Source: Sporothrix humicola
Lineage: Eukaryota; Ascomycota; Sordariomycetes; Ophiostomatales; Ophiostomataceae
Direction: 5' to 3'
Assembly (NCBI GenBank): GCA_021396245.1
Contig: WNYE01000124.1
Location: forward strand, 1 to 64,000
DNA length: 64,000 nt
The position numbers and the translations under genes are program-made. Positions 50,032 through 61,698 of this stretch are shown one piece after another; position 1 is the stretch's first letter; each line of letters opens with the position of its first letter. Under the pieces are notes generated by a model. That model was not told where the DNA came from. It searched no databases and saw only the letters and a list, made by a program, of their open reading frames with translations.

Positions 50032-53000
50032 TTAGGTCCCAACCGTAGTCGTCTCCGTCGGCATCCCCGCAGACGACATTACCATGTCCTGATTTTGCTG
50101 GATCATGGAGCAAGATTCTGTTCCATCGAAATCTGCCAGAGTAAAGAGCAGTCCGTCAAACTCGCCCCAAACGTCTACGTGAGATGGGGGTGTCTCGATC
50201 AAGGTGTGGTTTCCTGTTGCTGTTGTGCCTGTGAGGTTGGACAGCGGACCAAGACCGAGATTGAATGCATTGTTGCCTGCAGAATGGTCTCCAAACATGG
50301 GACTGCCATTTGTATGGCCGTGGAGTAGCGACTCATGATCTCCCGCTTCGGCGCTGAACTGCTGCATGAAGCTAGGCTGGTTGGGGTTGTATGCTACTGT
50401 CATTTGCCCATGTCTAGAGAACTGCGGGGTTTGCTGGTCTCTTCCTGCAGCCAAAGGCAACGGCGGTGGCGGCGGAGGAAGTGATGGCGAGATATGCGAT
50501 CGATTTGGCTGGCTATTACTTGGAGAATGAGATTGGCGGGAATTCCTAAAGTCGCCATTGTATGGAACAGCAGTGCCTGTAAGGCTGTTGTCGGCAGGAG
50601 GTGGCATTGAGGATTGACTGTATGACCTCTTGGCCTGGCGGGGTTCGGCGGGTGATGGTATCCATCGATGGCTGCTGTTGCTGGCAGAAGGAGCCCTTGT
50701 CACTGCAGTCGCTACTGAGCTTGGCTTGAAGGATTGCAACATCGGAATGTGTGTGCCGGACTTGATAAGAAACTTCTCCAAGAAACGGAGGGCGTATTCA
50801 GCCGATGTGTACATGTCTTGGAGTTCGCACAGGGCATGGTAGCACTGGTAGAATCTGCCAAGACTCATGTTCCGGACCTGCTCCTCAGAGTCATGGATGT
50901 CAAGTAGGTGAATCAGGGTTGCGGACAAAAACGCTGGGATGCTGCTCGTCCACAAGTATCGCAGGTGGTTTTCCGACTGGAGGTCAAACGCAATCCTTGT
51001 GATGGTAATGGCCGCCTCTTTGACCTTGGCCAGCGATCCTTTGCGTGCGCTGTTTGCTTCAGACGCATTCATCCAGGGAGGCGGACTCATCAGAGCACGT
51101 GGGCGATGCAAAGCTCCAATTGCCGTAAGGTAGACCATATACAGCAGAGATTGATGCAGCCAAATAATGTCCTCTGCGTAGTCGTCCTTTCTCTGCCCGG
51201 ATCTAGCAGACGGCGAGCGCGGTGTGTATTTTGACATGGTCGGCTGGTTTCGACGCCAGTCTTCAAGCTCGCTGTCGCACTTGACCAGATCGGCCATCTG
51301 TGCCTTGGATTGCTTCGGCAGCACGGCCATGTTCTTGAGTCCTTCTGAGTTTGTTCCGACAATCGAATACTGTGTCTGTAGAATGTTTCCAACAACGACA
51401 CACAGCTTGGCCAGGTCAATACACATCTGGCACATTTGTCTGCGGCCATCGTCCTCGACGGACGTGAAGCCGCTTTCACGCACAAAGACAATTCTTTCTT
51501 GGACGGGCTGGCCTAGGTCGTAGTCTGCGAGCTCTAGCATAGGCACATTAAAATCTTCGGTGCGGATGCGAGCAGGCCGGCGGATGCCAAGGGCGAGCAA
51601 GCGATCTCGTATAAAACACGACCACCAGATCCGACGCCGGAGCCGCTTCTCGCTCTGGCTAATGTTGATGGCCACCGGATCTCTGTGTAGGCCCATGACC
51701 TGTGCCAAGGAAAGAGTGATCCCCATCCAGTACCATGTGTCTTTCTCGTCGTCTGGTGAATCGTACCAGAATGTCATCAACAACAAGGACTGTATGAGGG
51801 CCATGCGGTCGGGCTCACAGTCCAACTCATAGAGGAGCCGGACGCGGTTGAAGAACGCCTTTCTGGCTACTTTCCGAGAAGGATAACCCCGCGCTGTCAA
51901 GAGACTGCTGTCGACAAACACAACACTGGCAAACATGACGGCCTGGAACAAGAGCAGGCTGACAGGCTTGCTGTCATTACCGCCATTGATGATAGGGTCA
52001 AGAAAGTTGTCTAACTCCAAGGCCGGAATAAAGCAATACACGATCTTGACGTACGTCCGCAGAAGCTCGTCGCGAAACTCCTTGTCTGGGATCGTCAGGG
52101 CATCCTTGTCCGCAAGATACTCGAGGTCGCGCTGAGTGATGTGGCCGGGCAATCGCTTGATGAATGGCGGAAGTGGGTTTGACGAAGAAGAATGACTGAC
52201 TTTTGGCGCACTATGTGCACCCGGGTGGTTAAACAGATATAGCTGCGGATGGGGTCCGGAGCCGGTCCCGTGATTACTGTTGGAGTACTGGCAGTGATAG
52301 CTTTTATGGCTTGTCTGGCTCGGATTGCTCTGATGGCTCTTGTGCGGCGAGGACACTTCTACTGCACCCGATGCGACCGAATAAGAGCGCGGCCGACCCA
52401 GTACTTGTTGCACAGCATTGTTCTCTTCCAGGTCATCGTGAGTCTCGTCATCCAAGCTGTCATCTGCGATGTCGCCAGACTGGCTGCCGCTTAAATTGTC
52501 TATCGAACCATTAGTAGGATGAACATTGATCCTATATAAGTCGGAGACTGAGATCGCCCGCAGGCGCTCGGATAGTACTCACCCTCAAACGTTAAAGAGA
52601 CATATACGGCTTCTTCGTCGTCGACAACACGAGGTAGTGGCGATGGACTTCTCGGGGGATAATGCACGGTAGGCGGCGGACGGGGTGCAATAGCCGGAGC
52701 AGTCGAGACTGAAGTTGTGGTACTAGGTGCAGTAAGACTCTTTGGCTTCCGGCCTCGGCTTGACTCACGAAGAATACACGCAACATCGTCGAGGCGGCAG
52801 TTTGTGCAGGGCGCGCCGCGGCTGACGACATCACAGCGGACCTTTCTGCTTCGGCACGAGAGACAGGCACACGACGAGCGCCGCTTAGCTGCCCGTTCAT
52901 CAATGCTCTTGTTGTCGACGGTGGCGGCTCTTTTGAGTCCATTCTGTCCGTTTTGCCCGTTCTGACCGGCAGCACTCGACCCGGTGCCTGGTATCGACGA

Positions 53001-53111
53001 CGATGGTGACGCTATGGTTATGGATGACTTGTCAGTCGTTGACGGCCCCGTCGATGACGCGTTTATCGGAGCCATTGATGATTCTCCAGAGGAAAAGGCT
53101 GTTGAAAACAT
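50032..53111 (-). CDS. Zn2Cys6 transcription factor, CTF1/FarA/FarB-like
   Basis: complement(join(50032..52499, 52583..53111)), one 83-nt GT-AG intron, product 998 aa. The binuclear zinc cluster has Cys83, 86, 93, 102, 105 and 112 (C-x2-C-x6-C-x8-C-x2-C-x6-C), followed by basic GRKPKS. A Ser/Pro-rich linker leads to the fungal middle homology region (about 290-700: QRDLEYLADKDAL, LLLFQAVMFASV, DTWYWMGITLSLAQ, RRRIWWSCFIRDRLL). The C-terminus is Gln/Asn/Pro-rich, probably activating. The zinc cluster wording (ACLSCRSRKVRCDV with PCTNCRLD) is that of the CTF1/FarA/FarB group, which controls lipid and cutin breakdown and binds CCTCGG; this placement is from memory. It is a paralogue of the regulator at 61.7 kb. 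Start could also be Met13. Confidence 0.88.
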
Positions 53112-55003
53112 TAGATATGCTGTGCCATGCTGACGAAGGCTTTCTTCTTGCTGTCAACGTCACGCACCTGATGTTATAATGGAGTCGATGCAGGATTGGT
53201 TGATGGTTATATCAAATACCAGACTTTGCTTCTCTGTACTATTTTCTGTATTTTGTGCCCTTCTCTACTTCGGGGATCTTGTGTCAAAGTAAAGGAGAGA
53301 AATGTGTGCATGTGCAGGGGGAGTGGAGAGAAAAATGCAAGACAGCTGAAATTGAAGATGTGGACATGAACGACAGGGGCGCATTCATTACAAGTATGTC
53401 GTATCTTTGTTTTCTGCACGTCGTATTATGACCAAGCCTGTTGAAGCTGGGGGCAACTGTTTACCCCACCCGCCGTATTTGGAGAGAAAGCGCCCCAATT
53501 AACTAATTCACTAATCACGCTCTTGTCCAGTCAATGCAAGCTGGACGCAAGTACAGCAAGCTATGAAAAATGAAAACGATAAATTGAAAGTGCTGCAACA
53601 AAGAAACCAACGGGAAGAGATGTCGCGAAAATATCGCCACGAGATGGAAAAAAAATTTACGTGCCGGTGTTCCGTTTGCAGATCTGGTGTTCAGTTTCAT
53701 TTTTTTCTACAAGTTTGCAAGTACGATATCAGGAAGAGGGAGACAGACGGACAAAAAAGAATGGTGGCAAGGCAGAGAGGCGATCTCGGCCACCCTTTGT
53801 CTAAGCACAACTTCGATTCGTTTGGTCATGATCTTTGGTAGAAATACTCACCACGCGGTTCAGAGAACGGGTTCATATGTACCACCCTTTCCAGTTGTCC
53901 CTGAAGGGCACGCCTTCGTAAGCCCGAGAACAACTCAGGGTTCATGGGAATATGCCTAGACAAAATGAGCCAATACTACGCATTATGTAGTATTTTAAGT
54001 GAATATTGGATTAGTCTGCGGGTGTAAGGTAAACGGCCTTTTTTACAAAGTATAATGTCTCCGGTGCAAGGGATCCTTTACAATATCACTGACTGCCTGG
54101 CATTCTTGTTGCCCTTAAGAGGGCTTGATAGAGCCGACAGGAAAAATAAATTCTCATGAATTTATGGGGAAGAGGGTGGCCTACAATGTCTCGGTGCGAC
54201 TCTTGACCCCAGGCTTGGAAAGGGACAAAAGACGGACCACTCCTTGAAAAGTGGGGAACTCTGGAGAAGCGGGAAGAAGGCCTAATAGGAAGCCAGGGAC
54301 GTGGTAAGACGCGGTCAATTTTCGGCTCTGCCTCGTGACAGACAGAGCACAGAGCAAAGGATGCGAGTGTGCCATAAAATCATGAAAAAGCACATACGAC
54401 GTACGACGTGCATTACCCCAAATTGGGGCCCCAGAACGCCAGAAAGGTGGGAAGTATGCGGTGGGCGATCTATTTTAGCGCTCCCCGCCATTAAAATGCA
54501 CTAAAACTGCAGCAGACATCAGCAAATAGCAACGAATTGTTTGTTTGCCGAGGGCCGAACACCCTTGAACCAGCCAGCGTCCAAACGGATCATCCGGGAG
54601 GGCCTAACCATCCCATTGGTGACGATTACCCCGTTCTTTCGACATAACAAGAAGGGAAACCTCAAGACAAGACTCTGGGGCAGGCAGACAATAAAGTTCG
54701 TGTCGTTTAGAAGACTAAGACAGAACAATATGCATCTTGGAAGATCTACACATCAAGAATACGGGGTCCCCATACAATAGCCCGAGGCCATCTCACTGTA
54801 GAAATCAAGGACCCCTCGGTGACCACTAAGATTTGACTGCTTAGGAATATTGCCAAACACGTAGAGTAAAAGTAAAATGAAGTGAAATCCAGTGACGCAC
54901 ATCTTATTTCGACATGACATTTAAATCACTCTTCGCACTCGGATTGTGATCTTGGTTGTGATCCAAACGGAGGTAAACAACCACACTCTTTTCCAAAATC
55001 ATC
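53112..55003. promoter_or_regulatory. divergent region between regulator 1 and the P450 gene
   Basis: This 1.9-kb region has no recognisable gene. Near the P450 start lie CCGAGG (54782-54787) and CCTCGG (54814-54819), 185-222 bp upstream, and a CCCCAG at 54429-54434 inside a GGGGCCCC palindrome. The regulator side has no CCTCGG-type site, so self-activation through this motif is not suggested. Confidence 0.45.
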
Positions 55004-56696
55004 ATGGCCTTGCTCGATCTCGTCGACGCGGCCAGGTCGGCCAACTACTGGGTTGTCGTACCCAGTGTGGTAAGTCTAATCACTGCGTTTGATATTGGAT
55101 GCATTCAGCACAATCCATCACCAGTGTACTAACGACCAAACAGGTTCTACTTTACTTTGTTGCCGCCGCATTCTATAACCTGTACCTCAGTCCACTGAGG
55201 AAGTTCCCCGGCCCGAAGCTATGGGCCATCTCTCAGATCCCGTTCTCGCTGTGTTGGATGTCCGGTGTTGGCCACAAAAAGATGTTTGAGCTGCACCAGA
55301 AATATGGTGATATTGTCCGCATCACGCCTAACCAGCTGAGCTTTGGCTACCCAGAGGCCTGGAATGATATCATGGGCCACCGCAAGCGAGGTCAGGACGA
55401 GAACGGCAAGGACCCGGATTTCTGGCGCCATGACGACAAAATGACCCTTGTCGGTTCCAACCGCGAGAGACACGGCCGTCTTCGCAAGATCCTTTCGCAC
55501 GGCTTCTCGGCGCAGGCCATGATTGAACAGACTCCCATCTTCCAGCAGTATGCCTCGCTCTTGATCAACAAGCTTCGTGGTGCTGCTGCTTCTGGTAACG
55601 CCGTTGAGATTACAAGGTGGTACAACTGGGCTACCTTTGATATGGCTGGCGACTTGATTTTCGGCGAACCCTTTGGCTGCCTGGACAAGGCTCAGTACCA
55701 CCCATGGGTGAACCTGATCTACCAGCACCTCAAGGGTATCTCCATCTCCACGGCCCTGATTCGGTACCCCTTCTGCGACACCATCATCAAGCTCATGACG
55801 CCTGCAAGTGTGGAAAAGGATATCAAGGCCCACGGCGACTTTACTGCTGCTCAGGTTGGCAAGCGCATGGCGTACGACAACCCGCGGCCTGATTTTATGG
55901 AGTCTATGATCAAGGCTCAAGGTAGAGGTGTAAGTTCTGCATGGGCACATTCTATTTAGTTTTCAGACTTTCGTCGAGAAGTATCTAACGTCGTGTAGGA
56001 GGTCACCATGAAAGAGGTCCATGCCAATGCGCACAACCTGATTGTTGGTGGCGCTGAGACGACGGCTACTACTCTGGCCGGCGCCACTTACCTTCTAGCC
56101 ACGCACAAGGACGTCCAGAAGAAGCTGTACGAGGAGCTGCGTGCCAATTTTGACAGCGACGACCAGATCGACCTCATCAACGTCCAGAAGCTCGACTACA
56201 TGTTTGCTGTCATCCACGAGGCTCTCCGTGTCTACCCTGCCGTCCCGTCTGCCATCCCCCGCAAGACGCCTCCCGAAGGATCCATGATTGGCGGCCAGTT
56301 CATCCCTCCCAACACAATTCTGGGCGTCTGGCAGTGGCCCATGTTCCACAACCCCAAGTACTTCAAGGACCCCGAGTCGTTCATCCCGGAGCGCTGGCTT
56401 GGCGACCCGCGATTCGACAGTGATCAAAAGGTGGCTCTGCAGCCGTTTGCCGTTGGTCCTCGCAACTGTATTGGCAAGAAGTGAGTTTCTCCTCCACATT
56501 GGCCCTTCAAATTTGACTCATACTAACGACATGTAGCCTGGCATACGCTGAGATGCGTCTGATCCTAGCCAAGATGATGTGGAACTTTGACATCGACCTT
56601 GATCCTCGCAGCGAAGGCTGGCTCGAGAAGAACGTCGTCTATCTGCTGTGGGAGAAGCCCGAGCTCTACGTGAAGCTGACCCCCAAGGCAGTGTAA
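55004..56696 (+). CDS. cytochrome P450 monooxygenase
   Basis: join(55004..55069, 55144..55929, 55999..56480, 56537..56696), all GT-AG, product 497 aa. The N-terminal membrane anchor is about residues 14-40 (VVVPSVVLLYFVAAAF), with a PxxxFPGPKLW proline hinge. The I-helix motif GGAETT is at 301-306, EALR is the ExxR motif, PERW follows, and the heme loop FAVGPRNCIG has Cys441. All catalytic landmarks are intact. It is a microsomal fungal class II P450 needing a reductase; sequence flavour recalls the CYP58/CYP65 groups, uncertain. A P450 next to a BVMO cluster could make the alcohol that is oxidised to the BVMO ketone substrate. Two CCTCGG-type sites lie within 225 bp upstream. Confidence 0.92.
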
Positions 56697-57910
56697 GAGG
56701 TGAAGTGTTGTGTGGGGGTGTTTGTTTGTAAGATTGCCATCGTGTTTTTGGGCAATGCCGTGTGGACACTATTGACACCATTGTCATGTCGTTAAGCCCC
56801 ACTTATGGGCATGTGTATTTAGTACGAAGCGTAACGTGTTCAACTAGCTTCTTGCGATGCGTTGTTATGAGCATTTCATTGTCGTTAATCAAAAAAATCA
56901 AATATACTCAATGGCAGTCATCTTCTTGTGCGGCAAATTGACCCCGACATTATGTTGAGAAAATGCCATTATGTGCTGGTAAAATTTGAATGGTGTGTAT
57001 GACCTCATCTCGAGTGAATTTGGTGATATACGTAATGATTTTGGGACTTGACTTCGTCGGGATATTCAAATCGTATCTACGCAAATTTGAGAAGGATCAT
57101 TTATATTCATATAGATTGTTGTCTTTTTTATTTCACATATTTTGAAACATAATTGTCATTGTCTAGAAAGTGATAATAATTTTCAAATAATCAAGTTCCA
57201 CTTGAAACAAGTTCTATGAAAAACAAGATGGAAAAAAAAAGATCAATCTAGTCAAAAATTAAAACGTAATTTAGAGAAACGCAAATAGAGGACAGTTCAG
57301 GGAAATGGGCTTTAATTGCACAGACTTGGATGATAAAAACAAATGGTACTTAAGTATCTGTACGTGAGTCTAATGTGTGCCTTATAGAACACCTGGATAT
57401 ACAAACATACACGCAATGAGAGAGATACCTGAAGTGATCTATGTAGGTATTGCACTGTAAATATCTAAATTGAAGGTTAAATGGAACGAAAAACATCGTG
57501 TAATATCGGACTTATGCACATAATTCTCATAACCAGTGGCACAAAATTCGTCGCGGACGTTCCATAACACTGAAAACAATAGAGCGTGGAAGATGGAAGT
57601 ATAGCGGGAAGTAATATTATGATAAACGACTAACGGGAAGTGGAATTATGCGTACATTGCTTTGTTGAAGCGACGACTAATAAACTGAAGAAAAATGGTA
57701 TATGGTATAATTAAACACCCTCAATCTTGAACCTCCACATATCCACAAACTCACACATCCGCCCTTCCACAGCTCCGTCTCCTTTTAATCGCCTTATCAC
57801 CAACCCCTGCATATACTGAATCCAAACATTGTTGAACAATTGTCAGACGCCAGATGTAGACCTTTGGAATTGGAAATTCTCTGAAAAGAAACCACACCAC
57901 TCGGCATGAT
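56697..57910. other. AT-rich convergent intergenic region with a possible kinase relic
   Basis: 1.2 kb of AT-rich DNA between the 3' ends of the P450 and MFS genes. Nothing coding is visible except the possible kinase fragment on the minus strand near 57720-57880. Confidence 0.4.
57718..57880 (-). pseudogene. possible relic of an ACAD10/11-type kinase exon
   Basis: Read on the minus strand from 57880, an acceptor-like tttcttttcag is followed by EFPIPKVYI, closely matching GFPVPKVYV of the kinase at 36.7-38.0 kb. After a frame change, IQYMQGLVI follows where the kinase has [11 protein letters not shown] stop comes soon after. No other part of a kinase is found nearby. It lies directly 3' of the MFS gene. 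The match is short, so the call is tentative. Confidence 0.35.
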
Positions 57911-59584
57911 TTACTTCTCGTTCTGGGGGTTGTTCTCGACCTCGACCGCGCCGCCCTTCTCCTCAATGAAGCGCAGGGCACGATCGTCCTCGAGTTCAGA
58001 CTGGAAGACGGCAACCTGGTCCTTGTCGCCGAATAGCTCAGCAATTTCTTCAAGGGGCTTGCCGCGGGTGTCTGGGTAAAAGTAGATGACGACAGCGGCA
58101 AGGGCATCGAAGACAATAAATATGATGTAGAACTTCCAGCCAATGTTGGCAAAGGCCGTGGGAGCCGACTGCAGCCAGACAATGCTGGCAATGCAGAGAC
58201 TGCACATGCCAATGGCGTAGCCCTCGCCACGCACAAAAGTGGGCCAGATCTCAGCCACATACGTGAAACCGACGCCCTCGACAAACAGACCCAGGCAGGT
58301 GACGTTGAGGAAGAGCATGGCGGCGGCGGCAATCAGACCAGAGCGGTTGGTGGTCCCCAGGTAGTGCTTCTGGAGCGCAGCCTCGATGATGACAGTGACA
58401 CCACTAACGGCGAAACCAAAAGACATGAGCTTGTTGCGGGGGAAGCGGTCAACGATGAAGATACTGAGCGTGTTCATGACCCAACCGGTGATCTGGTAGC
58501 CACCCTGCATCTGGAGGACATTGCTCGGGGAGAAGCCTAGGCTCGTGTAGATCATACCGCCGTAGTCTGGAAAGTTGTTAGTACCGATATAAGAAACAGA
58601 AATATTGTGACGGGAAGGCAACATACTGTTGATGACAAGAGCGCCGGAGCTCATCTGGGCAAAGGTCAGGAAAGCGCTCATCAGAGCACGCTTGCGGAGA
58701 GACGGGGTCGAGAGGATCTTGACATAGTTGCCGGCCACGTTGGCAGCCGACCGGGCCTGGTCCGCCTGAATCTGCTGCTGGATCTGGTACAGCTCGCGCT
58801 TGGCGTACAAGTGGTTGGGGTCGTACTTGTTCGAGTGCAGACGGCGCAGAATCTGCCAGGCGTCGTCGGTGCGGCCCTTTTCGATGAGGAAACGAGGCGA
58901 CTCGGGGACCCAGTGCATGCAGGCAAGGAACAGGAAGGGAAAGAAACCAGATAGGGCAATGGGACCACGCCACTGGTTGTTGTGGCCCTGGTAGTAGTAG
59001 AATCCAATGCCCGTGTAGGATGCGGCAGTGTAACCCAGGTTGATCATGGCCGGGTGGATCTGCACAAGGAAGCCACGTCTCTTGGGCGGGACGAGCTCAG
59101 CCATCCACATGGGAATGACGGAAAGCATTTGGAAAGAGCCCCAGCCCTGGAAGAAACGGAAGGTGATGAACATGCCAATGTGCACAGAGCCGGCGATGAT
59201 GCCACTGGAAATCAGGACGATGAGAGCGGCCAGGGCAGCGCACTTCTTGCGGCCATACTTGGTGACGACGAAACCGCTAAAGAGAGCACCAAAGGCACCG
59301 CCAGTGTAGTAGAGGCCGTTGGTAGCACCGATGAGAGCAGTGGCGTTGGGGTTGGTGGCAAGATTAAGGCTGACGAAGAAGGACGGCTGGGACAGAGTAG
59401 TGGCGATGATGGACGAGGCAAAACCCATCGTGGCCGAGCCAAAGCCCAGGATGATGAAGATGAGGATGACACGAGAGTTGATGCCGGTCGAGACAGCCTT
59501 GTCATCCAAGTGAACGTCCTCGCTCGAATGCCCGCGAGGGGAATCGACGGTATCCGTGGCTGCACCCATGGTTGTGATGTCCAA
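57911..59584 (-). CDS. MFS sugar-type transporter
   Basis: complement(join(57911..58566, 58627..59584)), a 60-nt intron with gtatgt donor, tactaac branch point and cag acceptor, product 537 aa. Start could also be Met6 at 59569. Twelve hydrophobic segments are expected. Signatures of the sugar porter family are TKYGRKKCAALAAL, the central PESPRFLIEKGR before the cytoplasmic loop, and the closing PDTRGKPLEEIAELFG. The family imports hexoses, disaccharides, quinate or other small polyols by proton symport; here the cluster substrate or a ring-opened acid may be the cargo, unproven. CCTCGG lies 484 bp upstream. It is located in the plasma membrane by family analogy. Confidence 0.92.
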   Translation of the reverse strand: MDITTMGAATDTVDSPRGHSSEDVHLDDKAVSTGINSRVILIFIILGFGSATMGFASSIIATTLSQPSFFVSLNLATNPNATALIGATNGLYYTGGAFGALFSGFVVTKYGRKKCAALAALIVLISSGIIAGSVHIGMFITFRFFQGWGSFQMLSVIPMWMAELVPPKRRGFLVQIHPAMINLGYTAASYTGIGFYYYQGHNNQWRGPIALSGFFPFLFLACMHWVPESPRFLIEKGRTDDAWQILRRLHSNKYDPNHLYAKRELYQIQQQIQADQARSAANVAGNYVKILSTPSLRKRALMSAFLTFAQMSSGALVINSMLPSRHNISVSYIGTNNFPDYGGMIYTSLGFSPSNVLQMQGGYQITGWVMNTLSIFIVDRFPRNKLMSFGFAVSGVTVIIEAALQKHYLGTTNRSGLIAAAAMLFLNVTCLGLFVEGVGFTYVAEIWPTFVRGEGYAIGMCSLCIASIVWLQSAPTAFANIGWKFYIIFIVFDALAAVVIYFYPDTRGKPLEEIAELFGDKDQVAVFQSELEDDRALRFIEEKGGAVEVENNPQNEK

Positions 59585-61698
59585 GGAGGCAGGAAATCAA
59601 AATAGTCAAAGTATCAAGGAAAAAATATTATGGGATAAGTGGTCGGAGGATACGCCAGGTCGAAGGTGGCACACTTTTTTGGCTTGATGGGAAAGGGATG
59701 TTGAACACAGACAAGATCAAGAAACAACAAATTCAGCTGGCATGTCGTGGGCAATTTATACATAATATGACTGTATCATCGAGATAGAGAAATGACAGGC
59801 AAAAAGACAAAACCGACAAAACAGAGTCACATCGACATTCCAATATGGGGACTGGGGAAAACCTTGGCAAAGGGAAGGACTACACAGAGTAGTCTCACAG
59901 AAACACGCTCACGAAGATAGTAGATTGCGGGGAAAATGGCAGAGCGGGATAATGTGAAAATAGCAAATTGTCCATCACCAGACTATACGATATGGGTGCG
60001 TAATCAGAGTTACCGAATGGCGGCGTGTCAAGTAAACAAAGTAAACAAACATCCAAATACAGGGTGACCTCGGTCACGTATTGTGTCTTGTGAGCTGGTG
60101 ATCTCTGCAAAAACAAAGAGGCAGATCTACAGAAATGGTCTTGATGCAAATCACAAAATTAAGAAAATCAAATTCAACGATCATTTGCGACGAGAAGACC
60201 ATGATGGGAGATTCTGTTGTGGTGCCGATGTCGAGCGTCTTTGTTTTTTTCGGTGCAATTATTTTGATTTCAAAAAGTGTGATGCATAGTGACGGCTATG
60301 TGCAGATAGTTCGTAGCGTTTTTGGGTCCACACTTTGCTATGCAGTATCAAGGCATTTTGTGTTGAGATATTGGCTAGACCACGTTAATAGGGACATCCA
60401 TTGTCCATTGGCTAGGTCTGTTCTGTGCAGTCAAGCTCAATGAGATTAACTCCCCCAGACCTTCCCCAGAAATCCACCCCAGGAGCCCGCCACATAAGCC
60501 CACCCCAGCGGGCGCCCCAGACAGACTGGGCACTTACTGTCATACAGATGGGGGACCAAAGTACCAGCCCCAGGGGTCTGGATTGGCCACGGACTCGACG
60601 GTATTCTCCGCAAGTGCCTATGGCAATGCAACTATTGAATAGGACCACATATGACTGGTTCGTGTACCCCCCTTTCCCCAATTTTATCTTTTTTACTTTT
60701 TGTTGATGCACTTTTGTGTGCCTGCGTGCTAGGTTGGGAAGGCCTGGGACAAGATAGAGAAAAAGTCCAAAGTAGTTCAGTGTAATACGGAGGAAATACG
60801 AGTGTAAAATGTAACGCAACATGCCGCAACAATTGTCAGCACAAAGGGTGAAGTTGAGCTTGCCGAGGCGTTCTACAAGATCAACACTCGGCTATCAAAG
60901 TTAGCCGAAGTGGCCACCCCTGACAGGAAGATCTCACCAAAAAACCTGGTTTTATTAGCTTCGGCATCCTGAGACTTGGGGCGCAAGCTTCAATCTGGGG
61001 TTCTTTTCTCCAGTTTGTGCTTTCTCCGCACACGCTGGTCAAAAGCCACGAAAATCTAGACTCGGGCGCATGGGTTCAATCCCTTCGTTCTTGAGGGCAA
61101 GAGTAAAGTTTTGAGCTTCGGTCTTTCCAGGTTTCGAACGCCGAGTTGCAATTCAAAGTCCCCCAATGTCGGACTCCTAGGGCCTGACCGTTCCCCTTTC
61201 TGTCGAACCAAGAGTCTCCCGTTAGTGTCTCTTGTTGAGGTCTTTCAAATGTCGACTAAAGCCGTGTTGCTTGTTTTGGCGGGGATCGGTGCCCCATGTG
61301 AAAACGTCCTTCTGGTCCCTCAATTTCTAGTTTTCTATGGTCACTAGGGTCTTTAGGGGGCGGGGTCGGTGCCCGTGGGGCGCGGGCGCGACAGCGCCAG
61401 TCCTCCAGTATTTGCCCAAATTATTGCTTGCAGCCTGCATTCGACATATGGGAAAAGAAGGAGTTTGACTTGCGCATTTCCAGACCATCTCTGTTTTTAC
61501 CCACGGCCCATGGACCCTTCTGTAGCTCAGCCCACGCGTCATTTCACATTAGAAGAGAAGCGAACAAAGGCAAAATCACCCATGTTTCCCCAAAGTCTCC
61601 AATTTTCGGGTGGCAGTTCACTTGACATTTGAAAGACAGTTAACAACCCCAATGACAAAAAAAAGAGAAACAGTTGACATACAACAGACGACAACAGC
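59585..61698. promoter_or_regulatory. divergent region between MFS transporter and regulator 2
   Basis: CCTCGG is at 60068-60073 and CCGAGG at 60863-60868. Six CCCCAG boxes (60453, 60464, 60477, 60503, 60515, 60568) occupy 121 bp, the last within a CCCCAGGGG palindrome. No gene is recognised; open frames here are short and overlap on both strands. Confidence 0.5.
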
